The notes below the pieces were generated by a model that saw only the letters and a list, made by a program, of their open reading frames with translations, did no database searches and had not been told where the DNA came from. A program made the translations under genes and the position numbers. DNA of 64,000 nucleotides from RGIG6307 sp964424345 (GTDB lineage: Bacteria; Bacillota; Clostridia; Lachnospirales; Lachnospiraceae): NCBI GenBank assembly GCA_964424345.1, contig CAYRIK010000002.1, positions 31,667-95,666 of the forward strand, given 5' to 3'. Positions 29,994-39,310 of the stretch are shown here, one piece after another. Position 1 is the stretch's first letter, and each line of letters starts with the position of its first letter.

Positions 29994-30839
29994 TTAGTAA
30001 ATATGTGCTGTGATTGTTTCTCCAGCTTTTACACAATAAATCTGACCACGATTTTCAAAATACAAGTCTGTTGCAGTAGGATTGTATACGGTTTGTCTGT
30101 TTACACTAAAAATAAGCTGTTTGTAGGCTGCAATGTAATCAAATATCTCAATATTTGTCGCATACCATACATCTTCTTTATGACCGATATATGCAGCAAA
30201 TTCTTCAATCACATTCCAGTTATCGTCCATTTCAAATTCATAGCTATGTCCCCATAAATAGAACAGCCATGGATTTCTGTTTGGTTTTTCTTCTACAAAT
30301 TTATGAGCAAGCTCCATCAATCTAGGATTTTTATGATGACAAGTAGTGGAAAGTCTCAGCCAATCTTCCGGAATATCGAATCTCTCTGTTGTTCTTACTG
30401 TTCTGGAATATATAATTCCGCAGCTTTTCAAGCATTCTACAACTGCATCATTGTAAGTACCAAATGGATATGCCATCCCCCTTACAATAGTTCCATATTC
30501 TTCTTCGATATTTTTACGATCCTGCAATACTTCATATGTGCATACATTTGCAGGTTCTGTTGTAAGGTCCGGATGTGTCAACGTATGTACTGCCAATTCC
30601 ATTCCACTGTCTAAATATGTCTTTTTTGCAAGGCTTTTTGTCATTCTGCGATGAATCTGTCCCTCTGGAAATACTTTTCCTTCGTGGGAATACAACTCTG
30701 TATTGATATTAAATGTGCCTTTTAAGCCATTTTCCTTCATAATATCAATCAGACGAATATCCTGTTCTACACCATCATCATAACTCAAAGTAAGTGCCTT
30801 TGCTTTTCCTTCTGGAAAGCGCATACATACGTTTGCCAT
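29994..30839 (-). CDS. Polysaccharide deacetylase family protein (NodB domain)
   Basis: This 281-residue protein has the NodB metal triad: Asp-Asp in LSYDDG (Asp21, Asp22), and His85 and His89 in VHTLTHPDL. A C-terminal beta region follows (about 245-281). It should remove N- or O-acetyl groups from a glycan. It has no signal peptide, unusual for peptidoglycan deacetylases, and suggests a cytoplasmic substrate. It is 31 nt downstream of the DUF1667 gene and about 100 nt upstream of the EEP gene. Confidence 0.87.
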   Translation of the reverse strand: MANVCMRFPEGKAKALTLSYDDGVEQDIRLIDIMKENGLKGTFNINTELYSHEGKVFPEGQIHRRMTKSLAKKTYLDSGMELAVHTLTHPDLTTEPANVCTYEVLQDRKNIEEEYGTIVRGMAYPFGTYNDAVVECLKSCGIIYSRTVRTTERFDIPEDWLRLSTTCHHKNPRLMELAHKFVEEKPNRNPWLFYLWGHSYEFEMDDNWNVIEEFAAYIGHKEDVWYATNIEIFDYIAAYKQLIFSVNRQTVYNPTATDLYFENRGQIYCVKAGETITAHIY

Positions 30840-30870
30840 CTTAAAAATCTCCTCTATTTATGTCTCAAAT

Positions 30871-31221
30871 TTAATCGTGATTTTGTGTTGCAACGATATT
30901 GCTTCCAAATACATCTTCCACTAACACATCGCCAATCTTTACAGGAAGTTTTACGATTGTGCCATTGATTATATTCATTGCTTCAAACATCTTATCTTTT
31001 GGAATTGTTTTATCTGTTTTTACAGCAACCATCGTACCATCTTCACAACGCAATGTTGTTGTCAGTGTTCTCTGTGGATTTGTAAATTCATTTTCTGCAT
31101 ATACAGCACCTCTTGGGCAGCCGTTTCCTGCAATCTGCAGCACTTTTCCATTTTCATCCAAATCTACTGTGATTGTACATCCTCTTGGACAAATAATACA
31201 TGTCAGCTCTTTCTGTATCAT
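30871..31221 (-). CDS. DUF1667 protein of the anaerobic glycerol-3-phosphate dehydrogenase operon
   Basis: This 116-residue protein begins with a cysteine motif (CIICPRGCTITV, Cys8, Cys11 and Cys15) and has another Cys in NGCPRGA. It could hold an iron-sulfur centre. DUF1667 genes regularly follow glpA/glpB-like flavoprotein genes in clostridia and probably provide electron transfer in place of GlpC. It overlaps the preceding gene by 4 nt, indicating translational coupling. Confidence 0.88.
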   Translation of the reverse strand: MIQKELTCIICPRGCTITVDLDENGKVLQIAGNGCPRGAVYAENEFTNPQRTLTTTLRCEDGTMVAVKTDKTIPKDKMFEAMNIINGTIVKLPVKIGDVLVEDVFGSNIVATQNHD

Positions 31222-32456
31222 GAGAGCACCTCCAATTCAAACTTCAGTTCCGTTGTATCTGCTAATAGTTCTTTTTTCAAAACGATATTTTCCATTTCGC
31301 CAGGTGCCACTTTCATTTTCTTTCTGGAAAAGATCAGCTCTTTGTCATTGTATACATTGATTTTCACATTGCGATATACATCTGCTACTCTAAAATATAC
31401 ATTTACATCTTTTAAAGAAGTAATTTTTTGTGGAACTGTATAACGAATCTTTCCATCTGTTTTGATTGTAATGTCTGTATCCTTTGTTGTTTCTCCCTTA
31501 ATATAAGCTGCTGCACCCTTACCTGCAATCTCAGCTTCCTGAGAAACAAAATCTACTAAATCATGTACATGAAGTACATTTCCACAAGCAAACACACCAT
31601 CAATTGTCGTACTTCTGTCCTGATCTACTACTGCACCATTTGTAACTCTGTCTAAAGGAATACCTGCTGATTTTGTAAGCTCATTTTCTGGAATCAAACC
31701 TACTGATAATAATAAGGTATCACATGGAATGTATTGTTTTGTGCTTTCGATTGGTTTTCTGTTTGCATCAACCTGTGCGATTGTTACACCCGTCACGCGT
31801 TCTTTTCCATGAATTTCTACAACTGTATGACTTAATAAAAGTGGAATATCAAAATCCTTCAAGCACTGCTGAATATTTCTTGCAAGACCGCCTGAATAAG
31901 GCATCAATTCACAAACTGCTTTTACCTTTGCGCCTTCTAAGCTCATACGTCTTGCCATAATAAGTCCGATATCACCAGAACCTAATATAACAACTTCTTT
32001 GCCTGGCATATAGCCTTTCATATTTACATATTTCTGTGCTGTACCTGCACTATAAATACCGGCTGGTCTTGTACCTGCAATGTTAAGTGCACCTTTAGAA
32101 CGTTCTCTGCAGCCCATCGCTAAAATAATTGCTTTTGCCTGAATTTGGAATACACCGTCTTCGGAATTGGTAGCTGTAATTACTTTATCCTCTGTAATAT
32201 CCAAAACCATTGTATTTAATTTATATGGAATCTGAAGTTCTTTTACTTTTTGTTCATAACGACCTGCATACTCTGGTCCTGTCAATTCTTCACCAAAACT
32301 GTGAAGACCAAATCCATTATGAATACACTGCTGTAAAATACCGCCTAATTTTTCATCACGCTCTAAAATTAAAATATCGGTAATACCGCTTTCATAGGCA
32401 GCTACTGCTGCGCTCATACCCGCTGGGCCACCGCCAATAATTACTAAATCAGTCAT
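31218..32456 (-). CDS. FAD/NAD(P)-dependent pyridine nucleotide-disulfide oxidoreductase (GlpB-like role)
   Basis: This 412-residue flavoprotein has an N-terminal FAD motif IGGGPAGMSAAVAAYESG, ILAMGCRERSKGALN, a second dinucleotide motif VILGSGDIGLIMARR (about 155-170), and a C-terminal GVFACGNVLHVHDLVDFV. It likely passes electrons between the GlpA-type subunit and NAD or another carrier. It is 4 nt downstream of glpA. Confidence 0.88.
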   Translation of the reverse strand: MTDLVIIGGGPAGMSAAVAAYESGITDILILERDEKLGGILQQCIHNGFGLHSFGEELTGPEYAGRYEQKVKELQIPYKLNTMVLDITEDKVITATNSEDGVFQIQAKAIILAMGCRERSKGALNIAGTRPAGIYSAGTAQKYVNMKGYMPGKEVVILGSGDIGLIMARRMSLEGAKVKAVCELMPYSGGLARNIQQCLKDFDIPLLLSHTVVEIHGKERVTGVTIAQVDANRKPIESTKQYIPCDTLLLSVGLIPENELTKSAGIPLDRVTNGAVVDQDRSTTIDGVFACGNVLHVHDLVDFVSQEAEIAGKGAAAYIKGETTKDTDITIKTDGKIRYTVPQKITSLKDVNVYFRVADVYRNVKINVYNDKELIFSRKKMKVAPGEMENIVLKKELLADTTELKFELEVLS

Positions 32457-32460
32457 GCTG

Positions 32461-33894
32461 TTATTCCCCCTTTGTCTTTCCTACATTGATAATAGAACCT
32501 TTACCGGATTTTGTTACTTCTTCGTATGGAATACCAAGTTCTTTTGAAAGAAGTTCCACAATCTGAGGGCCACAGAAACCACCCTGACATCTGCCCATCT
32601 GTGCTCTTGTACGACGTTTCACACCATCTAAATCTCTTGCACCTGGGTTTGTATGGATAGCTTCAAGAATTTCTCCTTCTGTAACAGTTTCACAACGACA
32701 TACGATTTTACCATAAGCTGGATTTTTGCGAATGATTTCATTCTTTTCTTCGATAGATGCTTCTCTAAATGCATGCTGTGGTTTACGGATTGGATTATAG
32801 TCTGGTTTTTTTGTAAATTCTAATCCCTGTTCAGCCAGCATATCTGCTACATATTCTGCAATGGCTGGTGCTGCACTCAAACCTGGAGATTCAATACCTC
32901 CTAAATGGATAAATCCATGTTTATGGGATTTGATAATAAAATCACCGCTGTCACCTACTGCTCTAAGACCGCAGAAAGAAGTAATTGTTTTGCCAAATGG
33001 AATACCATCTACATTTTCTTTTGCCTGACGGATAATATCATCAAAACCACCTGCTGTTGTAGATTTGTCTTCTTTATCTTCCATATCTACAGAAGTTGGA
33101 CCGAGCAATAAATTGCCGTCTACTGTAGGAGAAATTAAGATGCCTTTGCCCATTTTAGTAGGAGTACGGAAAATTGTATGAGATACCAATTCTCCACATT
33201 CATTATCCAATAATATGTATTCTCCTCGTCTTGGATGTACATGGAAAGAATTATCTCCTGCAAGTTCTGCAATCTTATCAGAATACATACCCGCTGCATT
33301 GATCACATAGTTTGCAGTTACACTCTGACCATCTGCTGCACACACTTCGTATACACCATCATGTTCTTTTATGTCGGATACTTCAAAATTTAATTTTAAC
33401 TCTGCTCCATTGTCCATTGCATTGCCAATTGCTGCAATCGTCAATTCATAAGGACAAGTGATTGCACCTGTTGGTGCATATAACGCACACATAACCTGAT
33501 CTGAAATCTGAGGCTCTATCTTTTTTAATTCCTCTTTGTTCAGAATGCTCAAGTCTTTTACGCCATTGCGTTTACCACGTTCTAAGAGTTCTTCAATCAC
33601 ACTCTTATCTGCATCGTTAAAGCCAATAACCAAAGAACCATTGTTGCGATATTTTACGCCAAGCTCTTTTGTCACCTGAGGCATCATCTCTGAACCTCTT
33701 ACATTTAACAATGCTTTCAAACTTCCTTCTTTTGCATCGAAACCTGCATGAACAATTGCAGAATTTGCTTTTGTTGCACCCATTGCAACATCATTTTCTC
33801 TTTCTACGATGCAAACATTTAACTGATAAGCTGACAGCTTTCTTGCGATCATACCGCCAACTACACCCGCACCGATTACAACAACATCATACAT
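32461..33894 (-). CDS. glpA: FAD-dependent glycerol-3-phosphate dehydrogenase (GlpA-type)
   Basis: This 477-residue DAO-fold flavoprotein starts with the FAD motif VVIGAGVVGGMIARKL. Its C-terminal BFD-like [2Fe-2S] domain (~400-465) has CRCETVTEGEI and MGRCQGGFCGP. It oxidises glycerol 3-phosphate to dihydroxyacetone phosphate under anaerobic conditions. The start at 33894 (MYDVVVIG) has GGAG 8 nt upstream; the longer frame is AT-rich leader. It is first in a glpA-glpB-like-DUF1667 unit, behind the promoter at 33944-33972. Confidence 0.9.
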   Translation of the reverse strand: MYDVVVIGAGVVGGMIARKLSAYQLNVCIVERENDVAMGATKANSAIVHAGFDAKEGSLKALLNVRGSEMMPQVTKELGVKYRNNGSLVIGFNDADKSVIEELLERGKRNGVKDLSILNKEELKKIEPQISDQVMCALYAPTGAITCPYELTIAAIGNAMDNGAELKLNFEVSDIKEHDGVYEVCAADGQSVTANYVINAAGMYSDKIAELAGDNSFHVHPRRGEYILLDNECGELVSHTIFRTPTKMGKGILISPTVDGNLLLGPTSVDMEDKEDKSTTAGGFDDIIRQAKENVDGIPFGKTITSFCGLRAVGDSGDFIIKSHKHGFIHLGGIESPGLSAAPAIAEYVADMLAEQGLEFTKKPDYNPIRKPQHAFREASIEEKNEIIRKNPAYGKIVCRCETVTEGEILEAIHTNPGARDLDGVKRRTRAQMGRCQGGFCGPQIVELLSKELGIPYEEVTKSGKGSIINVGKTKGE

Positions 33895-33943
33895 GCCGAA
33901 TTCTCCTTTATTTTTGTTATTTTTGCTGTATTTTTTTAATTTT

Positions 33944-33972
33944 ATTATAATCGTTTTGGTAAATAAACACAA
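33944..33972 (-). promoter_or_regulatory. Promoter of the glp operon
   Basis: On the minus strand, TTGTGT (33967-33972), 17-nt spacer, TATAAT (33944-33949), about 50 nt upstream of glpA and just after the TetR gene stop. Confidence 0.75.
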
Positions 33973-34007
33973 TAGCAAATCCGTTCTTTTTATGTAAAAC
34001 GCTCTAT

Positions 34008-34538
34008 TCAGAGCAATAACAGATGAATAACTTCCACTAATTGTTCTGCCAGTTTTTCATGATTGATTGGCTGTTCAATACAATTTTTCAAAAGCAGACC
34101 ACAAATGCCGTATGTACAAAAATCAACCTGCATCAAAAATTTGTCACTCATGTCCTCTAGCTTTTGTCCCTGCTTATATTCTATCATTTTCAATAAACAA
34201 GTTCGAATTTCTTGGCATAAAAGTTTTTCTACATACTCTTTATGTCTGGAATGTACGATTCTATAAAACAAATCGCGGTTATCTAATATCATAAATACCA
34301 ATATTTTCATAGCTTCTTTATGATCATCTGCTGTTCGGACATAATCGGTTGTTACACAGATTGCCTCTTTTACTGTCCATTCCATCACTTCATAAATATC
34401 CTTAAAATGATAATAAAAGCATTGTCTTGATATGTTACAAGTTTCTGCTAAATCTTTTACTGTAATTTTATCAATATCTTTTTTCTTTGCCATTTCCAAA
34501 AAATTCATGGCAATCGTACCTTTCATATTTACGGGCAT
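34008..34538 (-). CDS. TetR-family transcriptional regulator
   Basis: This 176-residue protein has an N-terminal helix-turn-helix (ITVKDLAETCNISRQCFYYHF, residues ~25-45) and a C-terminal helical ligand domain as in DhaS/TetR_C_8-type proteins. It lies between ligA (25 nt) and the glp promoter, on the same strand, and may repress or activate the glp operon. The effector is unknown. Met5 (34526) is an alternative start. Confidence 0.88.
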   Translation of the reverse strand: MPVNMKGTIAMNFLEMAKKKDIDKITVKDLAETCNISRQCFYYHFKDIYEVMEWTVKEAICVTTDYVRTADDHKEAMKILVFMILDNRDLFYRIVHSRHKEYVEKLLCQEIRTCLLKMIEYKQGQKLEDMSDKFLMQVDFCTYGICGLLLKNCIEQPINHEKLAEQLVEVIHLLLL

Positions 34539-34563
34539 TTATGTTCTCTCTTTCTGTATCATT

Positions 34564-36522
34564 CTAATCGGTCAAAAATTCGTCTGTAAATTCCTGTTCT
34601 GTTATAATCGTTACTCCAAGCTCTTTTGCTTTTTTATTTTTAGAAGAAGTGGATAAACTATCGTTATTGATCAAATAAGAAGTTTTAGATGTAACACTTC
34701 CTGTTACTTTTCCGCCTTTTTCTTCAATCGCTTCTTTTAACGCATTTCTGTTTTCAAATAGTGATAACGTTCCTGTAATGACAATCACTTTTCCTGCAAG
34801 TGTCTGTGATTCGCTGTCGGATACCTTTTGTTCCAATTCCAATTCTTCTAACAGGCGATGAACACGTTCTCTATTCTGTTCGTCTGCAAAATATGTTACA
34901 AACGCCTGTGCAATCACATCTCCAATGCCTTCAATCTCATTTAATTCTTCAACTGAAGCCTGTTCCATCTTCGTATAATCATATCCAAAATGATTACAGA
35001 TTAGCTTTGCAGTAGCAAGCCCAACACCGGCAATTCCAAGTCCGTATACAACTTTTGGTAATGTTGTTTTTCTGGATGCCTCTGCTGCCTGAATCAGTTT
35101 TTCATAACTTTTTACGCCAAAGCCTTCCATCTGAATAATTTCTTCTTTGTATCGGTCTAAATGATATAAATCTGCAAATTCATGCAAAAATCCTTTTGCA
35201 ATAAACTTTTCTAATGTTGCTTCACTTAATCCATCAATATTAAGCCCATCTCTGCTTACAAATAAACTAAACGCTTTTATTTTTTTTGCAGCACATGCTT
35301 CATTTGTACAATATAAAAATTGACCTTCATTGATTTGTCGTATTTCGGTTAGTTCTCCACATACTGGACAAATTGTTGGAATTTCTAACGTATCAGAAGC
35401 AGTCAGGTTTTGAGCAATCTGCGGAATAATCATATTTGCTTTAAATACTGTAATCTTATCTCCGATACCTAATTTTAGTGATTTTACGATACTGATGTTA
35501 TGTACACTTGCTCTGCTGACCGTTGTTCCTTCTAATTCTACTGGTTCAAAAATAGCTACTGGATTGATCAAACCTGTTCTGGATGCACTCCACTCTACTT
35601 CTAACAACGTTGTTTCTTTTATTTCATCTGCCCATTTAAAAGCAATAGAATCTCTTGGGAATTTGCTCGTTCTTCCAAGACTTTCTCCGTACGAAATATC
35701 GTTTAATACAAGTACAAGCCCATCACTTGGAATATCATAAGATTCAATTTCAGAAGAAAAGTTCTCTATACTATCTAATATTGTTTCTTTTTCTACTTTT
35801 ACATATGGAACGACTGCAAATCCCATACTATGTAAAAACTGCATCTGTTCTTCTCTTGTCTGAAATTCTTTTTCTTCGCATTGTACTAGTGTAAATGCGA
35901 AAAATAAAACGCCTCTTTTTGCTGTAATTTCATTATTGAGCTGTCTTACAGAACCAGAGCAAAGATTTCTTGGATTTTTATATTTTAAACTTTCTTCTTC
36001 AATAGACGCATTGATTTTTTCAAAATTGCTGTAACTGATAACAGCTTCTCCTCGTAATACCAGTTTTCCTTTATGTGGAATGGCTAATGGAATATTTTGA
36101 AAACATTCTGCATTTGCTGTGATAACTTCGCCAACTTCTCCATTTCCACGTGTTACCGCTTTAAAAAGTTTTCCCTCTTCATAAGTCAACACGATTGTAA
36201 GACCATCTAACTTCCAGCTCAATAATCCTTCTTTTTCTCCAAGCCAATCTCTTAATTCTTCTCGACTCTTTGTCTTTGCAAGAGACAGCATCGGTTTTTC
36301 ATGTACCTCTTTTGGAAGTTCATCTACTGCTGCATACCCTACTGTCTGTGTCGGACTGCCAGCAAGAATCATTCCTGTTTCTTCTTCTAATGCTACTAAC
36401 TCATCGTATAAAGCATCATATTCAAAATTAGACATAATTTCTACATCTTTTGCATAATATGCTTCAGCCGCTTCTTTCAAAATCTGATTCAGTTCTTTGA
36501 TTCTTTCAATCTTTGCATCCAT
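34564..36522 (-). CDS. ligA: NAD-dependent DNA ligase
   Basis: The 652-residue enzyme has the Ia NAD-binding domain at 1-70 and the nucleotidyltransferase with Lys104 in SWKLDG. An OB fold, a Cys4 zinc finger (CPVC ... YCTNEAC), helix-hairpin-helix repeats and a C-terminal BRCT domain (~575-650) follow. It seals nicks in replication and repair. Start 36522 (MDAKIERI) has AAGGA 8 nt upstream. The Ia and core sequences are somewhat divergent from standard LigA (SWKLDG for AKLDG), and length is slightly short. Confidence 0.93.
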   Translation of the reverse strand: MDAKIERIKELNQILKEAAEAYYAKDVEIMSNFEYDALYDELVALEEETGMILAGSPTQTVGYAAVDELPKEVHEKPMLSLAKTKSREELRDWLGEKEGLLSWKLDGLTIVLTYEEGKLFKAVTRGNGEVGEVITANAECFQNIPLAIPHKGKLVLRGEAVISYSNFEKINASIEEESLKYKNPRNLCSGSVRQLNNEITAKRGVLFFAFTLVQCEEKEFQTREEQMQFLHSMGFAVVPYVKVEKETILDSIENFSSEIESYDIPSDGLVLVLNDISYGESLGRTSKFPRDSIAFKWADEIKETTLLEVEWSASRTGLINPVAIFEPVELEGTTVSRASVHNISIVKSLKLGIGDKITVFKANMIIPQIAQNLTASDTLEIPTICPVCGELTEIRQINEGQFLYCTNEACAAKKIKAFSLFVSRDGLNIDGLSEATLEKFIAKGFLHEFADLYHLDRYKEEIIQMEGFGVKSYEKLIQAAEASRKTTLPKVVYGLGIAGVGLATAKLICNHFGYDYTKMEQASVEELNEIEGIGDVIAQAFVTYFADEQNRERVHRLLEELELEQKVSDSESQTLAGKVIVITGTLSLFENRNALKEAIEEKGGKVTGSVTSKTSYLINNDSLSTSSKNKKAKELGVTIITEQEFTDEFLTD

Positions 36523-36625
36523 TTTATTTTTCCTTTCTTCTGGCAACCACATAATACTTATGTTTCAAACATCCATTCCCTATAATTGTATTTGTTTACC
36601 ATAAAATGAGTAACCATCTGATAAA

Positions 36626-36662
36626 CATAAAAGATACCAGGCAGGAATCCCACCCAGTATCT
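36626..36662 (-). terminator. Terminator downstream of the pseudouridine synthase gene
   Basis: On the minus strand AGATACTGGGTGG (36650-36662) pairs with CCTGCCTGGTATCT (36632-36645) with small bulges, followed by TTTATGTTT. Beyond it lies TTACTCATTT, which resembles the centre of the intergenic hairpin repeat family. Confidence 0.7.
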
Positions 36663-36666
36663 ATTT

Positions 36667-37377
36667 TTATTTGCATGTCTGATACAATATCTTTCTTTCG
36701 CTTTCGTTTAACTTACGGTATTCTCCAGGCTTTAAACTGCCTAATTCTACGTTTACAACTCGAACACGTTTCAGATTTTTGACCTGATATCCAAGCTCTG
36801 CACACATACGTCTAATCTGTCGATTTAATCCCTGTGTCAACACAATGCGAAACGTATATTTACCTTCTAATGTTACTTTACATGGTCGTGTTGTGCGTTC
36901 TAACTCCGGTAAAAACATCCCATTCTGCATCTTTTCCTGAAATTCTTTTGTCAGTTCTTTGTCTACTTTTACAACATATTCTTTTTCATGTCCATTTGCA
37001 CCACGCATCATGCGGTCGATCAAAGCACCATCATTTGTCATAATAAGAAGACCTTCGCTGTCTTTATCTAATCTTCCCGCATACGTCACGCGTACTGGAT
37101 AAGAAAATACATCTCCAATCTTACGCTTTGCATGTGGATCTTTTTCTGTACAAGTGACACCTTGTGGCTTATACCACGCAAGCACTACTTTTTCCTGTTC
37201 ATTATGAAGCTGTTTACTTCCTATTGTCACACGATCTCCAGGCATGACTAACTGCCCCATTTGTGCCTTTTCTCCATTGATATAAACCTGACCTGCTTCG
37301 ATATAACGATCTGCTTCTCTGCGTGAGCAAAGCCCCGACTGAGCCATATATTTGTTTAATCTCGTTCCTTCTGCCAT
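36667..37377 (-). CDS. rluF: RsuA/RluB/RluF-family rRNA pseudouridine synthase
   Basis: This 236-residue protein has an N-terminal S4 RNA-binding domain (residues 5-50, LNKYMAQSGLCSRREADRYI) and a catalytic domain with the nucleophilic Asp in YAGRLDKDSEGLLIMTNDG. The pattern is nearest RluF, which modifies 23S rRNA U2604, but RsuA or RluB specificity cannot be excluded. A 19-codon frame directly upstream (37378-37437) ends with its TAA abutting this ATG. Confidence 0.88.
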   Translation of the reverse strand: MAEGTRLNKYMAQSGLCSRREADRYIEAGQVYINGEKAQMGQLVMPGDRVTIGSKQLHNEQEKVVLAWYKPQGVTCTEKDPHAKRKIGDVFSYPVRVTYAGRLDKDSEGLLIMTNDGALIDRMMRGANGHEKEYVVKVDKELTKEFQEKMQNGMFLPELERTTRPCKVTLEGKYTFRIVLTQGLNRQIRRMCAELGYQVKNLKRVRVVNVELGSLKPGEYRKLNESERKILYQTCK

Positions 37378-37437
37378 TTATAATTCTTCTCCTGTAAAAC
37401 CGATACAGCCAATCCGCTTGTGCTGCATTTCACACAT
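37378..37437 (-). CDS. Possible 19-codon leader ORF coupled to the pseudouridine synthase gene
   Basis: ATG at 37437 opens a short frame (MCEMQHKRIGCIGFTGEEL) whose TAA (37378-37380) directly abuts the next ATG. The ATG lies at the predicted transcription start of the promoter at 37444-37472, so it could be translated leaderless. It may be a leader peptide or chance. Confidence 0.3.
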   Translation of the reverse strand: MCEMQHKRIGCIGFTGEEL

Positions 37438-37443
37438 ACCGTT

Positions 37444-37472
37444 ATTCTAACATATTCAGGCCCAAAAAACAA
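37444..37472 (-). promoter_or_regulatory. Promoter of the pseudouridine synthase gene
   Basis: On the minus strand, TTGTTT (37467-37472), 17-nt spacer, TAGAAT (37444-37449). Confidence 0.55.
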
Positions 37473-37490
37473 CAAATGCTGTCATACACA

Positions 37491-37922
37491 TCAAAGAAAG
37501 TCTTTCAATCGTCCAATCGTCTTTTCTTCCATATCCATCAATTCTTTGGCAAGATTTTGGATTTCCTTCGTTGCATGTGTATTACGATTTAATACTTTAT
37601 ACATATCGGTAATTCCTCTATTTGCTCCCTGAATGACCATCTCTGCCATGTGACTTGTAGAACAATTTCCCAATGTACGCAGCCAGATTCCGCTTCGCAG
37701 CATTCTGTTTGTTCCTGCCACATCTTTATACAGCCTGCTTTTTTCTTTTTCCAATATACTTGTAGCACTTTCATAATAATCGCCATATTTCATCGCCTGT
37801 TTTGCCAGTTCGTTAGCAAATTCTTTTTGTGTTACTCTTGGCATAAGTGCATCAATTGCTTCCATACCCATATGCGTATTTTTTTGAATTTCCCTTAAAA
37901 TAACCTGATCTTGATTTTTCAT
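37491..37922 (-). CDS. Small helical (ferritin-like/DUF2383-type) protein
   Basis: This 143-residue protein is almost entirely helical, with four long amphipathic helices (about 5-35, 38-68, 75-105, 112-142). That suggests a four-helix bundle of the DUF2383/ferritin-like type. Acidic and His residues that could bind metal are sparse (His17, His90, His116), so a diiron centre is not evident. I do not recognise a function. It has a good SD (GGAGG) and is preceded by the terminator of the SH3 gene. Confidence 0.7.
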   Translation of the reverse strand: MKNQDQVILREIQKNTHMGMEAIDALMPRVTQKEFANELAKQAMKYGDYYESATSILEKEKSRLYKDVAGTNRMLRSGIWLRTLGNCSTSHMAEMVIQGANRGITDMYKVLNRNTHATKEIQNLAKELMDMEEKTIGRLKDFL

Positions 37923-37930
37923 TTCACACC

Positions 37931-37969
37931 TCCAAAAAAAGAGAAGCCTATTAGCAGTGGCTTCTCTTT
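37931..37969 (-). terminator. Terminator downstream of the SH3-domain gene
   Basis: AAAGAGAAGCC (37938-37948) pairs with GGCTTCTCTTT (37959-37969). On the minus strand the stem is followed by a seven-T run. Confidence 0.9.
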
Positions 37970-37997
37970 AGAGTGTGTTACATATTCAAAAAAATTA

Positions 37998-39158
37998 TTA
38001 CTGTTTGTTCAAAAATTCTGTTGCAATATAACCGATTTTGCCTTCAAAGATTACTTTACTAAAGCCATCTTCTACATCTTCGATCCAGTCTAATTCTGTT
38101 CCTGCTGTTACTTGTCCAAGGCGAGTAGAAGAAGCACTTGCCTTTGTACGAACATTTACAGTTGTAGATACCGTAACTTTTCCATTTGCAGTTACGCCTT
38201 CTGCATCTTCAGCTGGTTCTTGAATTTCAAGATAATCGGTCTTAATATACGCTTCTCTTCCTTCGTATGTGATCTTTGACCAACCATTTACACGCACTTC
38301 AATTACATGTAATGTTGTTCCTGAAGCAACTTTTCCAATCTTATCTGCTGTTTCACTGTCAGAAGAACGTACATTTACAGAATCTGTTGTAACAGCCTGA
38401 CAATCCTGATACAAAATAGTAGGGTCTGTCTGCTGTGTTTCTTCTGCTGTCTCTGTGCTTGCTTCTGTTTCTGTAGAAACACTTGCAAGTGCTGTTCCAA
38501 CTGCACCACGAATTTCGTTGTTCATCAATTCAATATATTTTTGTGCTGTTTCATTACTATCTAATAATGCTTTATATTCTTCATTGAAATTTTCCTGAAG
38601 ACTAACAACAGACTCATCTGCATTTACAGCTTCAATATATTCCTGTTCTGCTTCTGTTACAGTATCTTCGTTAATGTAAAGATTGCCATTTTCATCTGTA
38701 CATACATATAAATTGTAAATACCAGGCATAAGATCATCTAAATTTACTAACTTTGCTCTTACTGCAACAAATACGATATAACTTCCCTCATTCATACCAT
38801 TTTTGGTAAATACGTTATACGCTGGGAAAGACTCAATATACTTGCCAAGTTCTGTCACACGAATCTTAGTGATATCTGTCATATTATTTGTAATAGAACT
38901 ATACGTATCTACATCACCTTCTGCAAGCGCATTCAAATACGTTGTTACTAATTGATTTACTTCTTCATATTGATCTGCGATCAATGGATTATCTGCACTG
39001 TTTGCTGAAATAGTTTCTGTTTCTGCCTGCACAGAAGCTGTACCTTCATTTGCTAAAACTGCATCATCGCGTGTGATCAGAGCAACTGCAACGCTGACCG
39101 CAACTACTAAAACAACACATACCGGAATAATTATCTTAACAAATTTCTTAATTGCCAT
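37998..39158 (-). CDS. Membrane-anchored protein with two bacterial SH3 domains
   Basis: This 386-residue protein has an N-terminal membrane anchor (residues 7-27, VKIIIPVCVVLVVAVSVAVAL) and an extracellular region (about 60-230) with an NTF2-like look (DQYEEVNQLVTTYLNALAEGD). A Thr/Glu-rich linker (~232-255) and two SH3b domains follow: 260-320 (VNVRSSDSETADKIGKV) and 328-386 (VNVRTKASASSTRLGQV). SH3b domains usually bind peptidoglycan or cell-wall peptides. It is monocistronic with its own terminator, so it is a wall-associated protein of unknown role. Confidence 0.88.
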   Translation of the reverse strand: MAIKKFVKIIIPVCVVLVVAVSVAVALITRDDAVLANEGTASVQAETETISANSADNPLIADQYEEVNQLVTTYLNALAEGDVDTYSSITNNMTDITKIRVTELGKYIESFPAYNVFTKNGMNEGSYIVFVAVRAKLVNLDDLMPGIYNLYVCTDENGNLYINEDTVTEAEQEYIEAVNADESVVSLQENFNEEYKALLDSNETAQKYIELMNNEIRGAVGTALASVSTETEASTETAEETQQTDPTILYQDCQAVTTDSVNVRSSDSETADKIGKVASGTTLHVIEVRVNGWSKITYEGREAYIKTDYLEIQEPAEDAEGVTANGKVTVSTTVNVRTKASASSTRLGQVTAGTELDWIEDVEDGFSKVIFEGKIGYIATEFLNKQ

Positions 39159-39197
39159 GTTTACCTCTCTACCTACTCAATCACAAAGATGGTGAAA

Positions 39198-39269
39198 CGT
39201 GTCCGACAGGAATCGAACCTGCATTAAAGGCGTCGGAGGCCTTTGTTCTATCCATTAGACTACGGACAC
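39198..39269 (-). tRNA. tRNA-Arg (anticodon CCG)
   Basis: A 72-nt cloverleaf has acceptor GTGTCCG/CGGACAC and T-arm CAGGTTCGATTCCTG. The anticodon stem AAGGC/GCCTT encloses loop CTCCGAC, giving anticodon CCG for codon CGG. CCA is not encoded. The promoter lies at 39311-39339. Confidence 0.95.
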
Positions 39270-39310
39270 AAACTCGTAATATATTACAAAATAATTACAC
39301 CACCTTTGCT

